Positions 16,416-25,019 of a stretch of 64,000 nt of DNA are shown here, in pieces (the stretch's first letter is position 1; the number at the start of each line of letters is the position of its first letter). The notes beneath the pieces are model-generated. The model was not told the origin of the DNA and ran no database searches. It saw only the letters and a program-made list of their open reading frames with translations. This DNA is from Streptomyces graminofaciens (GTDB taxonomy: Bacteria; Actinomycetota; Actinomycetes; Streptomycetales; Streptomycetaceae), in assembly GCF_030294945.1 (NCBI RefSeq), contig NZ_AP018448.1, positions 248,001 through 312,000 on the forward strand, read 5' to 3'. The position numbers and the translations under genes were made by a program.

Positions 16416-16958
16416 TCACCGCAGCAGTCGCATTGCCATGCGGGGAGCACGATGTACCAAGGCTGCTGCAGCCAGACCGAGCGCGGCACCGACGGTGACG
16501 TCGCAGGGGTTCTGGGCGCCCGTGTGCACGCGTTCGGCGGCCACCATGACGGCCGGCACCGCACACACCGCGCCCGCCCACGGCCGCACCGCCGCCACCG
16601 CGGCGCTGAACGCCACCCCGCGGCGGTGTGCCCGGAAGGGAAGGAGGAGGAACCGGGGCGGTCATGGATCTCCTCGTGCGAGATCCATTCCTTCGCCGGC
16701 CGACGCCGATGCCACACGTGCTTGAGGACACAGTTCGAAGCCAGCTCCGCCACGGCCATACTCGCCAGGCCGGCGGTCGCGGCCCTGCGCCCCCGCCACC
16801 CGGCGGCGGACAGGGCCGCGGCGGCGCCCCACCACAGCTTGGTGTTCGGCACTCTCCTCCACCGCCGGCAGGCCCCACCGTTCGCAGGTCGACCGCCACG
16901 ACGCCACCCACCGCGTCAACCGGTGATCACCCTCACGAAGATCCGCCAGCACTCTCAT
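16416..16958 (-). pseudogene. PAP2 family phosphatase, frameshifted
   Basis: Pieces of one PAP2 (phosphatidic acid phosphatase type 2) membrane protein lie in three frames: LREGDHRLTRWVASWR, then KLWWGAAAALSAAGWRG ... KHVWHRRRPAKEW ... SFPSGHTAA, then AFSAAVAAVRPWAG ... AERVHTGAQNPCDVT. Frameshifts fall near 16850 and 16612. The first two phosphatase motifs (KXXXXXXRP, PSGH) survive. The third is degenerate: the usual SRXXXGXHXPXD reads ERVHTGAQNPCD, so the catalytic His is Gln. The gene is inactive on both counts. Confidence 0.8.
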
Positions 16959-17013
16959 GACCTGCGTCTTCCCGGCCTGAGCAGCGCCTAATTCGATGAC
17001 CTCGGCAATTACC

Positions 17014-17690
17014 TCATTCGAGGCGGCGCTGGTCTTCCTCACTCCAGGCACGGGTGTCGCGGGGCGGGACATAGGGCTCTTCCTCCTCGGGCAGACCGCC
17101 GGCGACGGCGCGCTGGCGGGCCATCTCCGCGTCGACTTCCAAACCGAGCAGGACCGCGATGTTGCTGATCCACAGCCACACCAGGAACACGATCACCCCG
17201 GCGAGGGTGCCGTAGGTCTTGTTGTAGGACGCGAAGTTCGCCACGTAGAACGCGAACCCGGCCGACGCGATCACCCAGATCACCAGGGTCAGGACACTGC
17301 CCGGCGTGACTTACGGGAAGCCGCGGCCCTTCACGTTCGGCGTCGCCCAGAACCAAAGCGCGATCATGATCGTGACCAGCACGACCAGCACCGGCCACTT
17401 CGCGATCGACCAGGCCGTCAGCGCCGTGTCGCCGATGCCCAGAGCGGTGCCTGCCTGGTGGGCCAGGCCGCCGGTGAACACCACGATCAGTGCGCTGACC
17501 ACCGCCAGAACCAGCAGCGCCACCGTCACACCCAGACGGACCGGCAGCACCTTCCACACCGGCCGTCCCTCGGGGGTGTCGTACACCGCGTTGGCGGTAC
17601 GGATGAACGCCGCGACGTAGCCGGATGCCGACCACACCGCCAAACGCCAGGCCCACGGTCGCCACGACCGGGACGAAGGAGAACCTGCAG
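17014..17690 (-). pseudogene. YihY/BrkB family membrane protein, broken
   Basis: The C-terminal half of a BrkB-type inner membrane protein: SASGYVAAFIRTANAVYD, PEGRPVWKVLPVRLG, four hydrophobic segments, ASYNKTYGTLAGVIVFLVWLW, and a charged tail rich in Glu. An in-frame TAA at 17310-17312 interrupts it where the family has an aromatic residue before VTPGSVL. A frameshift near 17640 separates the few upstream residues, and the N-terminal half is absent. The break coincides with the start of a TetR fragment on the other strand. Confidence 0.82.
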
Positions 17691-18110
17691 GTAGCGACAG
17701 TCGAGTGCGCACGTGACGTGTTCGCGGACGCGGTAGTACGCCCCACACGGACCGTGCCCCGCGGCGCAGCGCGGGTACGCGCGCTGATCGAGCGGTGGAT
17801 CGAGTACGCGTCGGTGCCGCTGTTCCCAGGCGGTTGCTTCCGGGCGGCGAACCTGGCCGGCTTCGACAGCCGCCCTGGGCCCGTACGTGACGCACTGTTC
17901 CGTTGCCAGCGCGGCTGGCGTGACCTCATCACCGCCGAGCCAAGCCATGCCGTCGGCACCGGAGAGATCGCTCAACTCGACGCCGACCTCACTGCCTTCC
18001 AGCTCGACGCGGTACTCCTCGCCGCCAACACCGCGTTGCGGCTCGGCGACGAAGAGGTGGTGGACAAGGTGCGGCTCGTGACCGAGGGGTTCCTCGTCCC
18101 TCCACACTGA
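17645..18110 (+). pseudogene. TetR family regulator, C-terminal fragment
   Basis: The residues TGTKENLQVATVECARDVFA mark the end of a TetR DNA-binding domain and the first ligand-domain helices. They are followed by ARVRALIERWIEYASVPLFP, GGCFRAANLAGFDSRPGPVRD and LTAFQLDAVLLAANTALRLGD. The helix-turn-helix (about 45 residues) is missing, and the fragment begins where the BrkB relic on the opposite strand ends. It cannot bind DNA. Confidence 0.75.
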
Positions 18111-18587
18111 TCCGCAGTCGCGGGCGCCACCTGGACCCCACGTTTGCTGCCGCGGCGCGGATCGGTGGGGCACGGTCTGCGATGTCCGCGCGGTAGGTCA
18201 CCGTCGGCAACTGGCGCGCCCACGGGTGAAAGATCCGCTTGCAGTCGAGGACCAGGGCGTGGGCGCCGTGGTGCAGGGCGGGTCACCGTCGCCGAGCGGC
18301 ACCCGCAGATCGCGGCCATCACCATGATCCGCCGTGACGGGCAGGCCCTGATGGCTGGCACTCAGTGAGGATGCTCAGGGGCCCGATCTTGATCGTCTTC
18401 TTAGATTAGTGGTCGGCTCCGGAAGTCCTTCGGGGGTTGATTCCGGAGCCGGGCGGTGTGTGTCGCATCGTTGGACGTCCAAGGCGATGTGGTGGACGCT
18501 GTCTCGGCTGTCTGCAGAAGGGGGGCCTGGGAGACCCAGGTTGATCTGGGCCTGGTTGACCCGAAGGCTGGTGGTGAGGCTGTGGTC
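18111..18587. other. intergenic, no supported gene
   Basis: About 480 bp between the TetR fragment and the SDR gene. The end of one short frame reads VAERHPQIAAITMIRRDG, possibly a relic of an unrecognised gene. Nothing else is supportable. The promoter of the SDR must lie in the last part. Confidence 0.4.
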
Positions 18588-19382
18588 ATGACCGACAGCA
18601 ACAGTGATGTGACCGGCTTCCACGACCGTGTCGTCCTGATCACCGGCGGAACCAGCGGAATGGGCCTGGCCACCGCGCGTCTGCTCCTGGAAGCCGGCTC
18701 CGATATCGTCATCACCGGCCGCGACGATGCCCGCCTCGACCGCGCGGCCGAACAACTGGACAAGGTGTCCGACCAGGGCGCCCGGCTGTTCACGGTCCGG
18801 GCCGACTCCGCCAGCCTCACCGATCTCGAACGTTTGGCTGCCCTGATCCGTGAACGCCACGGACGTCTGGACGGGGTGTTTGCCAATGCCGGGGTCGGAG
18901 TGTTCCAGCGCAGTGGCGAGGTGACTGAGCAGGACTTCGATCTCAGCGTCGACGTCAACTTCAAGGGGGTGTTCTTCACGGTCCAGAAGGTTCTGCCGCT
19001 GCTCGACGCGGCGGGTGGCGGTTCCATCGTGATCAACGCGTCGTGGACACTGCACCGGGGCCTGGCCGTCGCACCGGTGTACGCGGCCACCAAGGCCGCC
19101 GTCCATAATCTGGCCCGCACGCTGGGCAGCGATCTCGCCGGGCGCGGCATCCGGGTCAACTCGATCAGCCCGGGCTACATCGTCACCGAGATGTTCGACG
19201 CCGCCAACCCGGACCCCGCCTCGCACGATGCCATCCGCTCCCAGGTGCCGCTGAGGCGGCTCGGCCAGGCCCAGGACATCGCCGAGACCGTGGCCTTCCT
19301 CCTCTCCCCGCAGTCGTCGTACATCACCGCCCAGGACATCGCCGTCGACGGGGGTCTGGTGACCGCGATCCCCGCCCCCTGA
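18588..19382 (+). CDS. short-chain dehydrogenase/reductase
   Basis: A 264-residue classical SDR that should reduce or oxidise a carbonyl/alcohol with NAD(P)(H). Visible features are the TGGTSGMG cofactor loop (about residues 17-24), the NAG motif in VFANAGVG, the catalytic Ser in INASWTLHRG, and the YAATKAA active-site Tyr/Lys. The C-terminal end DIAVDGGL is typical. The ATG at 18588 is chosen over the longer frame from 18456 because the family begins there. It is followed by a strong hairpin and then by an MmyB-type regulator on the same strand, a family that often sits next to SDR genes and may control this one. Confidence 0.9.
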   Translation: MTDSNSDVTGFHDRVVLITGGTSGMGLATARLLLEAGSDIVITGRDDARLDRAAEQLDKVSDQGARLFTVRADSASLTDLERLAALIRERHGRLDGVFANAGVGVFQRSGEVTEQDFDLSVDVNFKGVFFTVQKVLPLLDAAGGGSIVINASWTLHRGLAVAPVYAATKAAVHNLARTLGSDLAGRGIRVNSISPGYIVTEMFDAANPDPASHDAIRSQVPLRRLGQAQDIAETVAFLLSPQSSYITAQDIAVDGGLVTAIPAP

Positions 19383-19392
19383 CGGCGGGCGT

Positions 19393-19423
19393 GGCTGCCT
19401 GGCCCCGGCAGGGCCAGGCAGCC
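19393..19423 (+). terminator. hairpin after SDR gene
   Basis: GGCTGCCTGGCCC and its complement form a 13-bp perfect stem with a 5-base loop (CGGCA), 11 bp after the SDR stop. No U-tract follows, as is common in Streptomyces terminators. Confidence 0.7.
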
Positions 19424-19451
19424 GCCCGTCATGATCGGCCACAATCGTCGT

Positions 19452-20333
19452 ATGAGCGCAGCGATCAACCTGGGCGAGTTCCTCCGCACCCGCCGCTCCC
19501 TCCTGCACCCTGAAGACGTTGCCCTGCCGGACTTCGGAGGCCAGCGCCGGGTCGCGGGCCTGCGCCGCGAGGAGATCGCGCAGCTCGCCGGAGTGAGCGT
19601 CGACTACTACACCCGGATGGAACAGGGCCGCGTGCCCAACCCCTCGGACGCGGTACTCGACGCCCTCGCCCGCGCACTGCGGCTGGACGGGGATGCCACG
19701 CGGCACCTGCACCGCCTAGCCCGACCGCAGCCCTCCGCCCGGCACGTTCCCCGGCGCCAGGCCCGACCGCAACGCGTGCGGCCCATGCTCCAGCGGTTGC
19801 TGGACGATCTGGTGGACATGCCGGCGATGGTGATGGGCCGACGCATGGACATCCTGGGCTGGAATGCGGCAGCGGTCGCCCTCTTCGGAGACTACGCGGC
19901 CCTGGACCGAGCGGAACGCAACATCGCCCGGATCACCTTCCTCGACGAGACGTCCCGGGAACTGTATGCCGACTGGACCTCCTGCGCCCGCGAGAACGTG
20001 GCCTACCTCCACCTGGACGCGGGACGGCACCCCGAGGACCCCCGGTTGGCCAGCCTGATCGGCGAACTGTCGATGAAGAGCGAGGACTTCCGTCATTGGT
20101 GGGCCGAGCACCCAGTGCAGGACAAGACCTCGGGAACCAAGCGATTCCACCATCCGGTCGTCGGCGATCTGGAACTGGCCTACGAGACCCTGCGCGCAAC
20201 GGACGACCCCGATCAGGCCTTGATCATGTATGCCGCCGAGCCGGGCAGCCCATCGCACGACGCCCTGCGGATGCTGCTGGCCTGGGCCGCTGAGGCCCCT
20301 TCCGCCCTGCCGGACGACGACCGCGCGCGCTGA
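19452..20333 (+). CDS. XRE/MmyB-type helix-turn-helix regulator
   Basis: A 293-residue regulator. An N-terminal XRE helix-turn-helix (LRREEIAQLAGVSVDYYTRMEQG, about residues 30-80) is followed by a MmyB-like ligand-binding domain (MGRRMDILGWNAAAVALFGD ... NIARITFLDETSRELY ... HPVVGDLELAYETL). Proteins of this type usually control an adjacent SDR or oxidoreductase, which fits the upstream gene. The ATG at 19452 is preferred to 19431 because the latter directly abuts the terminator stem. Neither has a good ribosome site, so a leaderless transcript is possible. Confidence 0.88.
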   Translation: MSAAINLGEFLRTRRSLLHPEDVALPDFGGQRRVAGLRREEIAQLAGVSVDYYTRMEQGRVPNPSDAVLDALARALRLDGDATRHLHRLARPQPSARHVPRRQARPQRVRPMLQRLLDDLVDMPAMVMGRRMDILGWNAAAVALFGDYAALDRAERNIARITFLDETSRELYADWTSCARENVAYLHLDAGRHPEDPRLASLIGELSMKSEDFRHWWAEHPVQDKTSGTKRFHHPVVGDLELAYETLRATDDPDQALIMYAAEPGSPSHDALRMLLAWAAEAPSALPDDDRAR

Positions 20334-21137
20334 CCTCCTGGGCAGTCCGGGCCTCACTGCCGACGACCCGCACCTGCGTCAGACGCGTCATCGGTCAATG
20401 CTCCGACCAGTACATCCACGAATAGAGCACCGCAGACCGGCAGGCCCGGTCAGCGGATATCCGCGTACCGATCCGTGTTGCGTGGCGAATCCTGCTCGCC
20501 GAGGCGTGTGCAGCAGACGACAGGTTTGCGTGATCCACTTCTCCCGATCGGCCCGCCCGCGTCGACGTGCCGTTCGGGGCTGGCTTCGTAGGTGAAAACG
20601 GGAGTTTGGACACTCACTTGTCGATCACAGAGCGCAGAAATGTTGGCGAGAAGTAGCACCACTGCGTAGCACCACTGCGAAGCGGACCTATTCGGCCGGT
20701 TCGGCGATCAGCGCCGTACCGATCTTGCGGAACCCGAGTCGCGCGTAGATCTGCGCGACGTGGTTGTCACCTGCTGACAGGGAGACGGTTGCCGCGCCCC
20801 GCGACCGGGCGTCGGCCACCAGTGTCGCAGTGACCGCGTGGCTTTGTCGGTCAGTAGCGAGAGCGTTTGTTATCCAGGAGGCGAGAACACCCCATGGGCA
20901 CGGAAGACGAAGTAGCCGAGTTTCAGCAACGCCCGGTTGCTTGACTTGCCCCGGATGTCGTGCATCCGTCGGCGGGGGTGGATGCGGAGTCTGACGGTGT
21001 GCCGCGTACGGTCAGGGTACGCATGATGAGCAAGGCTGTCGCCACGTGGTCCGAAGCCCTGCGGACGGAGCCGCCGGTCAGCGCCGACGAGGGAGCCATC
21101 GGGCGGCCCGGTTCAGGAGGCGAGGTGGCAGGATGAC
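20334..21137. other. intergenic region with gene fragments
   Basis: About 800 bp without an intact gene. A GNAT acetyltransferase end is present at 20688-20845 (minus). A minus-strand stretch near 20900-20975 encodes MHDIRGKSSNRALLKLGY, which I do not recognise. The rest shows no structure I can support. Confidence 0.45.
20688..20845 (-). pseudogene. GNAT acetyltransferase, C-terminal fragment
   Basis: About 50 codons read ATLVADARSRGAATVSLSAG, then NHVAQIYARLGFRKIGTAL with a TAG stop at 20688. This is the motif B end of an N-acetyltransferase (the A/S-X-X-LYXXLGF pattern). The acetyl-CoA loop and everything upstream are missing. Confidence 0.6.
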
Positions 21138-22640
21138 GTGGTGTCCGACTCTCTCCGTGAACTGTGGCTGCGCGGCATCGCTTTCAACGCGGCGGCGCCC
21201 GCCGACGTGCTGATACGTCTCCTGGACGAAGCGGCCGGTGAGGCCGGCTTGCTGATGTGCGAGGGACGCGACCTGCCCGACGCCGTCATCGACGCGGCCC
21301 TCCGCCACCCGGTCGAGCGGATCCGCTGCGCCCTCGCCCGCAACCTGCACGTCGACCCCGCACGATTCGCTCCTTTGGCATCGGACCCTTCGGGACTCGT
21401 CCGTGCGTGTCTCGCCGGCGGCACCCGGCTCCAGCCCCGGTGGGTCCGGCCCCTGCCGGACGACATCCTCGTCACCTTTCTGACCGCCCAGGAAGGAGGC
21501 GAGGACGGCAGGGTCACCGAAAAGGACATCGTCGGGGAGCTCTGGTCCTCCCGGCAGGTCCCTCTGTCCTTCCCGCGGGACATGGCCGGTCACGACCACC
21601 CCGCACTCCGTCTGTACGCCGCCTTCCAGTGGCAGTCGCTCACCGCTGCGCAGCGCCATGCCCTGCTCGACGACCCCGCCCCCGCCGTACGGGAAGCAGC
21701 CAGGAAGGGCAGCCGACAGCTGGACCCGGAGGCGGTGGAGGCCGAGCTGCCGCCCATCGGATCACGCCACGCGGTGTCCGTGCTCAGCACCTCTGCCCTG
21801 TCACCCGCGGTCGTCGAACAGTGCTTCGCGGACGACGAGGTGCACCCGCTGGCCCGGAACCGCCATACACCGGCCGACGCCCTCGCCCGGCTCGCCCGCC
21901 ACCCCGATGCAGAGATCCGCAGGCTGGTCGCCACCCGGCCCGACCTGGGACCGGAGGCGGCGGAGCTGAGGCAGGATCCGGACGAGGACGTGCGGATGCG
22001 TGCCCGCCTCCAGCCCTCCATCCGTACCTGGGCCGAATTCCAGGAGGTCCAAAAGGTCGTCGATCACGGGCCCGACTGCACCTGCCCGATCACGCAGCCG
22101 GCCACCGAGCCGTCGCCGGACTGGTTCGCCACCTGTGCGGTGTCCGAGGAACCGGTGCTCCGCCGGGTCGCGGCAAGTTGGCCGGGCCTGTCGGCGGAAC
22201 TCGTCGAGACCCTCGCGCAGCACGACGACGAGGAGGTGAGGATCCGGCTGGCCTGCCACCACCCCCTGGCTCCGCCGCACCTCCTCCTGGATGTCTTCGT
22301 CACCCGCCCGGCCCACCGTCCGCACCTGCTGACCCTGCCCGCGTTCCCCCGTACCGGCCGGGCTCACCTCATCGACCACCCGGATCCCGAGGTACGGGCC
22401 CTGGCCGCAGCCGATCCCGCCTTGCCCGACCCCCCGGTGGAGGACCCCGACGCATCGGTGCGCCGGGCAGCGGCCACCAACCCCAGCCTGTCACCCGAAG
22501 CCCTGGAGACCCTCCTCGCCGACCCCCGTACCGCCGAGGGCGCTGCGTCCAATCCGGCCCTCACCGTGCCACGCATGCACGCTCTCCTCGACCACTGCCT
22601 GAACGGCACCGCCACCCCGCCGGGGGCCGTCCAGCGCTAA
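21138..22640 (+). CDS. LRV/HEAT-like repeat protein
   Basis: A 500-residue protein made almost wholly of short repeats with the pattern HPDAEIRRLVATRP and DPDEDVRMRARLQ, as in leucine-rich repeat variant (LRV) and HEAT-like proteins. A Cys pair (DCTCPI) lies in the middle, recalling the metal-binding clusters of LRV proteins. No enzymatic domain is visible; a protein-protein scaffold role is likely. The frame opens at GTG 21138 with GGAGGCGAGG and GGCAGG upstream. The TAA stop (22638-22640) directly precedes an IS5-type insertion, so the original 3' end may have been altered. Confidence 0.75.
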   Translation: MVSDSLRELWLRGIAFNAAAPADVLIRLLDEAAGEAGLLMCEGRDLPDAVIDAALRHPVERIRCALARNLHVDPARFAPLASDPSGLVRACLAGGTRLQPRWVRPLPDDILVTFLTAQEGGEDGRVTEKDIVGELWSSRQVPLSFPRDMAGHDHPALRLYAAFQWQSLTAAQRHALLDDPAPAVREAARKGSRQLDPEAVEAELPPIGSRHAVSVLSTSALSPAVVEQCFADDEVHPLARNRHTPADALARLARHPDAEIRRLVATRPDLGPEAAELRQDPDEDVRMRARLQPSIRTWAEFQEVQKVVDHGPDCTCPITQPATEPSPDWFATCAVSEEPVLRRVAASWPGLSAELVETLAQHDDEEVRIRLACHHPLAPPHLLLDVFVTRPAHRPHLLTLPAFPRTGRAHLIDHPDPEVRALAAADPALPDPPVEDPDASVRRAAATNPSLSPEALETLLADPRTAEGAASNPALTVPRMHALLDHCLNGTATPPGAVQR

Positions 22641-23391
22641 GAGGGCGTTTAATCTAGGCGGATTGCCGCTTATGCCCTAGTAGGTTCCTCGCCAGGTTGG
22701 CGCGGTCTCGTCCGTTATGCGCTTGGCGAGGTTGTCGATGGACGCGACATGGATCATGGCTTCGGAGCTGGCGGTGAGGGTCTCGTAGTCGCGGGCGAGG
22801 CGCCGGTGCATCATGATCCACCCGATACTCCGCTCCACCACCCAGCGCCTTTTCACGACGTGAAATCCGCGAACTTCGGGGTTCCTGTCGACGACTTCGA
22901 CGTCGATTCCGAGCTTCGCGCCGTGCTCGACGACGGCGTTCTTGAATCCGGTGTCGACCCAGCTCTTGGAGATGGTCGGATACGTTTCCTTCGCCTGGTC
23001 GAGGAGGCGTATTCCCAAGGCGTTCTCGTGGAGGCCGGCGGCGGTGACGGTCACGGCGAGGATGAGGCCGAGCGTGTCGGTCACGATGCCGCGCTTGCGG
23101 CCTACGATCTTCTTGGCGGCATCGGTTCCCTGGCTGGGCAGGGGCACGTTGATGGAGGTCTTCACGCTCTGGGTGTCGATGACGGAGGCGGTGGGTTGGG
23201 GTTTGCGACCTCCCTTGGCCCGGGCCAGGATTGCGTTGAAGACATCGCGAAGTTCGACCTGGGCCGGCTGGCCGGTGGGTCTGCGGTCGAGGCGGGCTTT
23301 CCTCCAGGCGGATAAGGTCGGTTCGATCAACGCCCATCGGGTGTCGGACAGGTCGCTGGGGTACGGCTTCCGCTGGCTCACGAAAGGGCTC
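22641..23391. mobile_element. IS5 family element, internally shortened
   Basis: The element starts directly after the LRV gene stop and contains one shortened IS5 transposase. Ends beginning GAGGGCGTTT (left) and the complement of GAGCCCTTTCGT (right) are only partly similar, so the borders are approximate and no target duplication can be given. Confidence 0.55.
22677..23381 (-). pseudogene. IS5 family transposase with internal deletion
   Basis: A 234-codon frame starting at GTG 23381 (VSQRKPYPSDLSDTRWALIE). The N-terminal domain jumps from ELRDVFNAILA directly to RAKGGRKPQPTASVIDTQSV. The roughly 50 residues of the YVNRTG..W-type segment usual in this family are missing, in frame. The catalytic contexts remain: ASVIDTQSVKTSI (Asp), SKSWVDTGFKNAV (Asp) and RRWVVERSIGWIMMHRRL (Glu). 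It is probably inactive because the deletion removes part of the DNA-binding/N-terminal fold, though the DDE triad is complete. Confidence 0.75.
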
Positions 23392-23645
23392 TTACACGAA
23401 CGGCGCCACCGACAGCGCGACTTGATCAGTAGGGCGTTTCTGTGACGCTCATAGACCAGACGGAACCCTGGTGCGAGACGCGGAGTAAATGGGCGTCGAG
23501 GTCGGAGCCTGGAAGGCCGCGAAGGTGAACGTAGGGAGCTAATCACTTCAAAGAGCACCGGCCGCAAGGGCGACATAACACCGCGAGACATGCCTAAATC
23601 CCCACTAAGAGGAAAATTCAGGTTCTATGCCCGATTGCGACTGTC

Positions 23646-24225
23646 ATGTCGCTGTTAGCGTGCGGATCCGGGACCGGAGCTGGAAAGCACCGCCCGCCCC
23701 CGGCCGACGCGCCTTCGGCTCAAAGCGCCGGAGTCCTGGAGAAGGAACAAATACAGGCAGCGGTCCCGGACTTGGACGATGTGCCTGCGGGCTGGGAGAG
23801 ATCCGGGACACTCCGTCTCCATGGTACCAACCCGAAAGACGGCGGCATTTTGGCCTCCGGCACCCGAGGCTACGCTGCGACCGATCTCGAAGGCGATGTC
23901 GGGTTCGGTATTTACTCGTTCCAAACTCGAGCTCAGGCCATCACGAGGTACACGGAAAAGAAGTCCCAGATGGCGAACGCCCAATTGGGACCTGCACAGA
24001 TCCCGGACACCGACGCAGCGTTCACGGCCTCCTTCTGCGTCGGCACGAACCCCTGCAGCACCTCGATCAACCTCCGCATGGGACTCCGTGTACGCCTACG
24101 TGAACATCAACACGGATGGTCCAGCTGCGGCCGATGCCAAGATCCCCAACTCTGTCACCCGCATGTTCGTCCAGCGCATCCGGCAGGCACAGCATGGGCT
24201 GTCGCCATCGGCAAAGGCAGCGTGA
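23646..24225 (+). pseudogene. lipoprotein, frameshifted
   Basis: The frame begins MSLLACGSG, a lipobox almost without a preceding signal sequence. Upstream codons in the same frame are hydrophobic (VLCPIATV) back to a stop at 23595, with no start codon, so the signal peptide is damaged. The body reads AVPDLDDVPAGWERSGTLRL ... GFGIYSFQTRAQAITRYTEK, like small Streptomyces lipoproteins of unknown role. A missing G near 24080 shifts the frame; the true end DSVYAYVNINTDGPAAADAK ... IRQAQHGL lies in the next frame with a stop at 24223. It is inactive unless one error is a sequencing artefact. Confidence 0.65.
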
Positions 24226-24241
24226 ATCCGCAAGCATCTAA

Positions 24242-24374
24242 CCTCGCCGTTTCGGTTGAGATGAGGCCGGAAGCCGGGAGGAAATACGAAAGTGCCTTCT
24301 GAGCTGGGACGATGAACCTTGTCGAGGGGTTCTGTCGGTCCAAGCGGAAGGCACTTTCTGCGTGCAGGTTATCG
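24242..24374 (+). repeat. solo left end of an IS1380 element
   Basis: About 133 bp are nearly identical to the left end of the full IS1380 copy at 25020-25150. They include the terminal CTCGCCGTTTCGGTTG and an internal hairpin (arms GAAAGTGCCTTC and GAAGGCACTTTC). The similarity stops after GCAGGTTATCG. It is preceded by CTAA (24238-24241), which recurs at 26692-26695 after the right end of the full copy. Confidence 0.85.
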
Positions 24375-24491
24375 AAACACGAGCTGCGCGATCGACTCGA
24401 TCCTCCGGCGGGCGTAGGGTGCGGCGGCGCGGGCACCCTTGCATAGGCTGGCCGTCTCATCCGACGCACCGCGACGAGGATCAGCCCGCCC

Positions 24492-25019
24492 ATGCGCAGC
24501 AGCACCAGGATTCGCCTGATCGAGCCCACCGACGCCGCCCCGATAGCCGCGCATCGGGTGCGGGACTTCGAGGCTTTCCGGCCGTGGGAACCGGCCCAGC
24601 CGGCCGACTTCTTCACCCCGGAGGGCCAGGCGGAGCGGATCGACAAGCTGCTGGCCGGATACCGAGCCGGCACGGTCTGGCCGGGCGTGGTACTCGCCGA
24701 CGACCAGGTGATCGGGCAGGTCACCGTCGGAGGCATCCTGCCGCAGCCGCACCTGCGCCGCGCCTCCGTCGGATACTGGATCGCCAGTGTCGCCCAGAAC
24801 CAAGGGCACGCCGGGCACGCCGTCGAGCTTGTACTTCGGGTGATGACGGACGAACTCGGGTTGCACCGCGCCGAGGCGTCCACCAATCTGGAGAATCTGC
24901 CGTCGCAGCGGGTGCTGCGCCGCAACGGGTTCAGCCCGTACGGCGTCGCGCACTCCTCGATCTTTCTCGACGGGAGCTGGCGGGACGGGCTGCTGTGGGA
25001 GCGGATCCTCGGCGACTGA
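24492..25019 (+). CDS. GNAT family N-acetyltransferase (RimJ/RimL type)
   Basis: A 175-residue acetyltransferase predicted to transfer an acetyl group from acetyl-CoA to an amine of a protein, metabolite or drug. Family landmarks are IRLIEPTDAAPIA at the start, GQVTVGGILP and ASVGYWIASVAQNQGHAGHAVELVL (the acetyl-CoA loop, Q-N-Q-G-H-A). The final part reads NLPSQRVLRRNGF. The ATG at 24492 is supported by a weak ribosome site (CGAGGATCAG). It stops immediately before the full IS1380 copy and sits between two IS1380 left ends, so it is probably mobile cargo. The substrate is unknown. Confidence 0.87.
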   Translation: MRSSTRIRLIEPTDAAPIAAHRVRDFEAFRPWEPAQPADFFTPEGQAERIDKLLAGYRAGTVWPGVVLADDQVIGQVTVGGILPQPHLRRASVGYWIASVAQNQGHAGHAVELVLRVMTDELGLHRAEASTNLENLPSQRVLRRNGFSPYGVAHSSIFLDGSWRDGLLWERILGD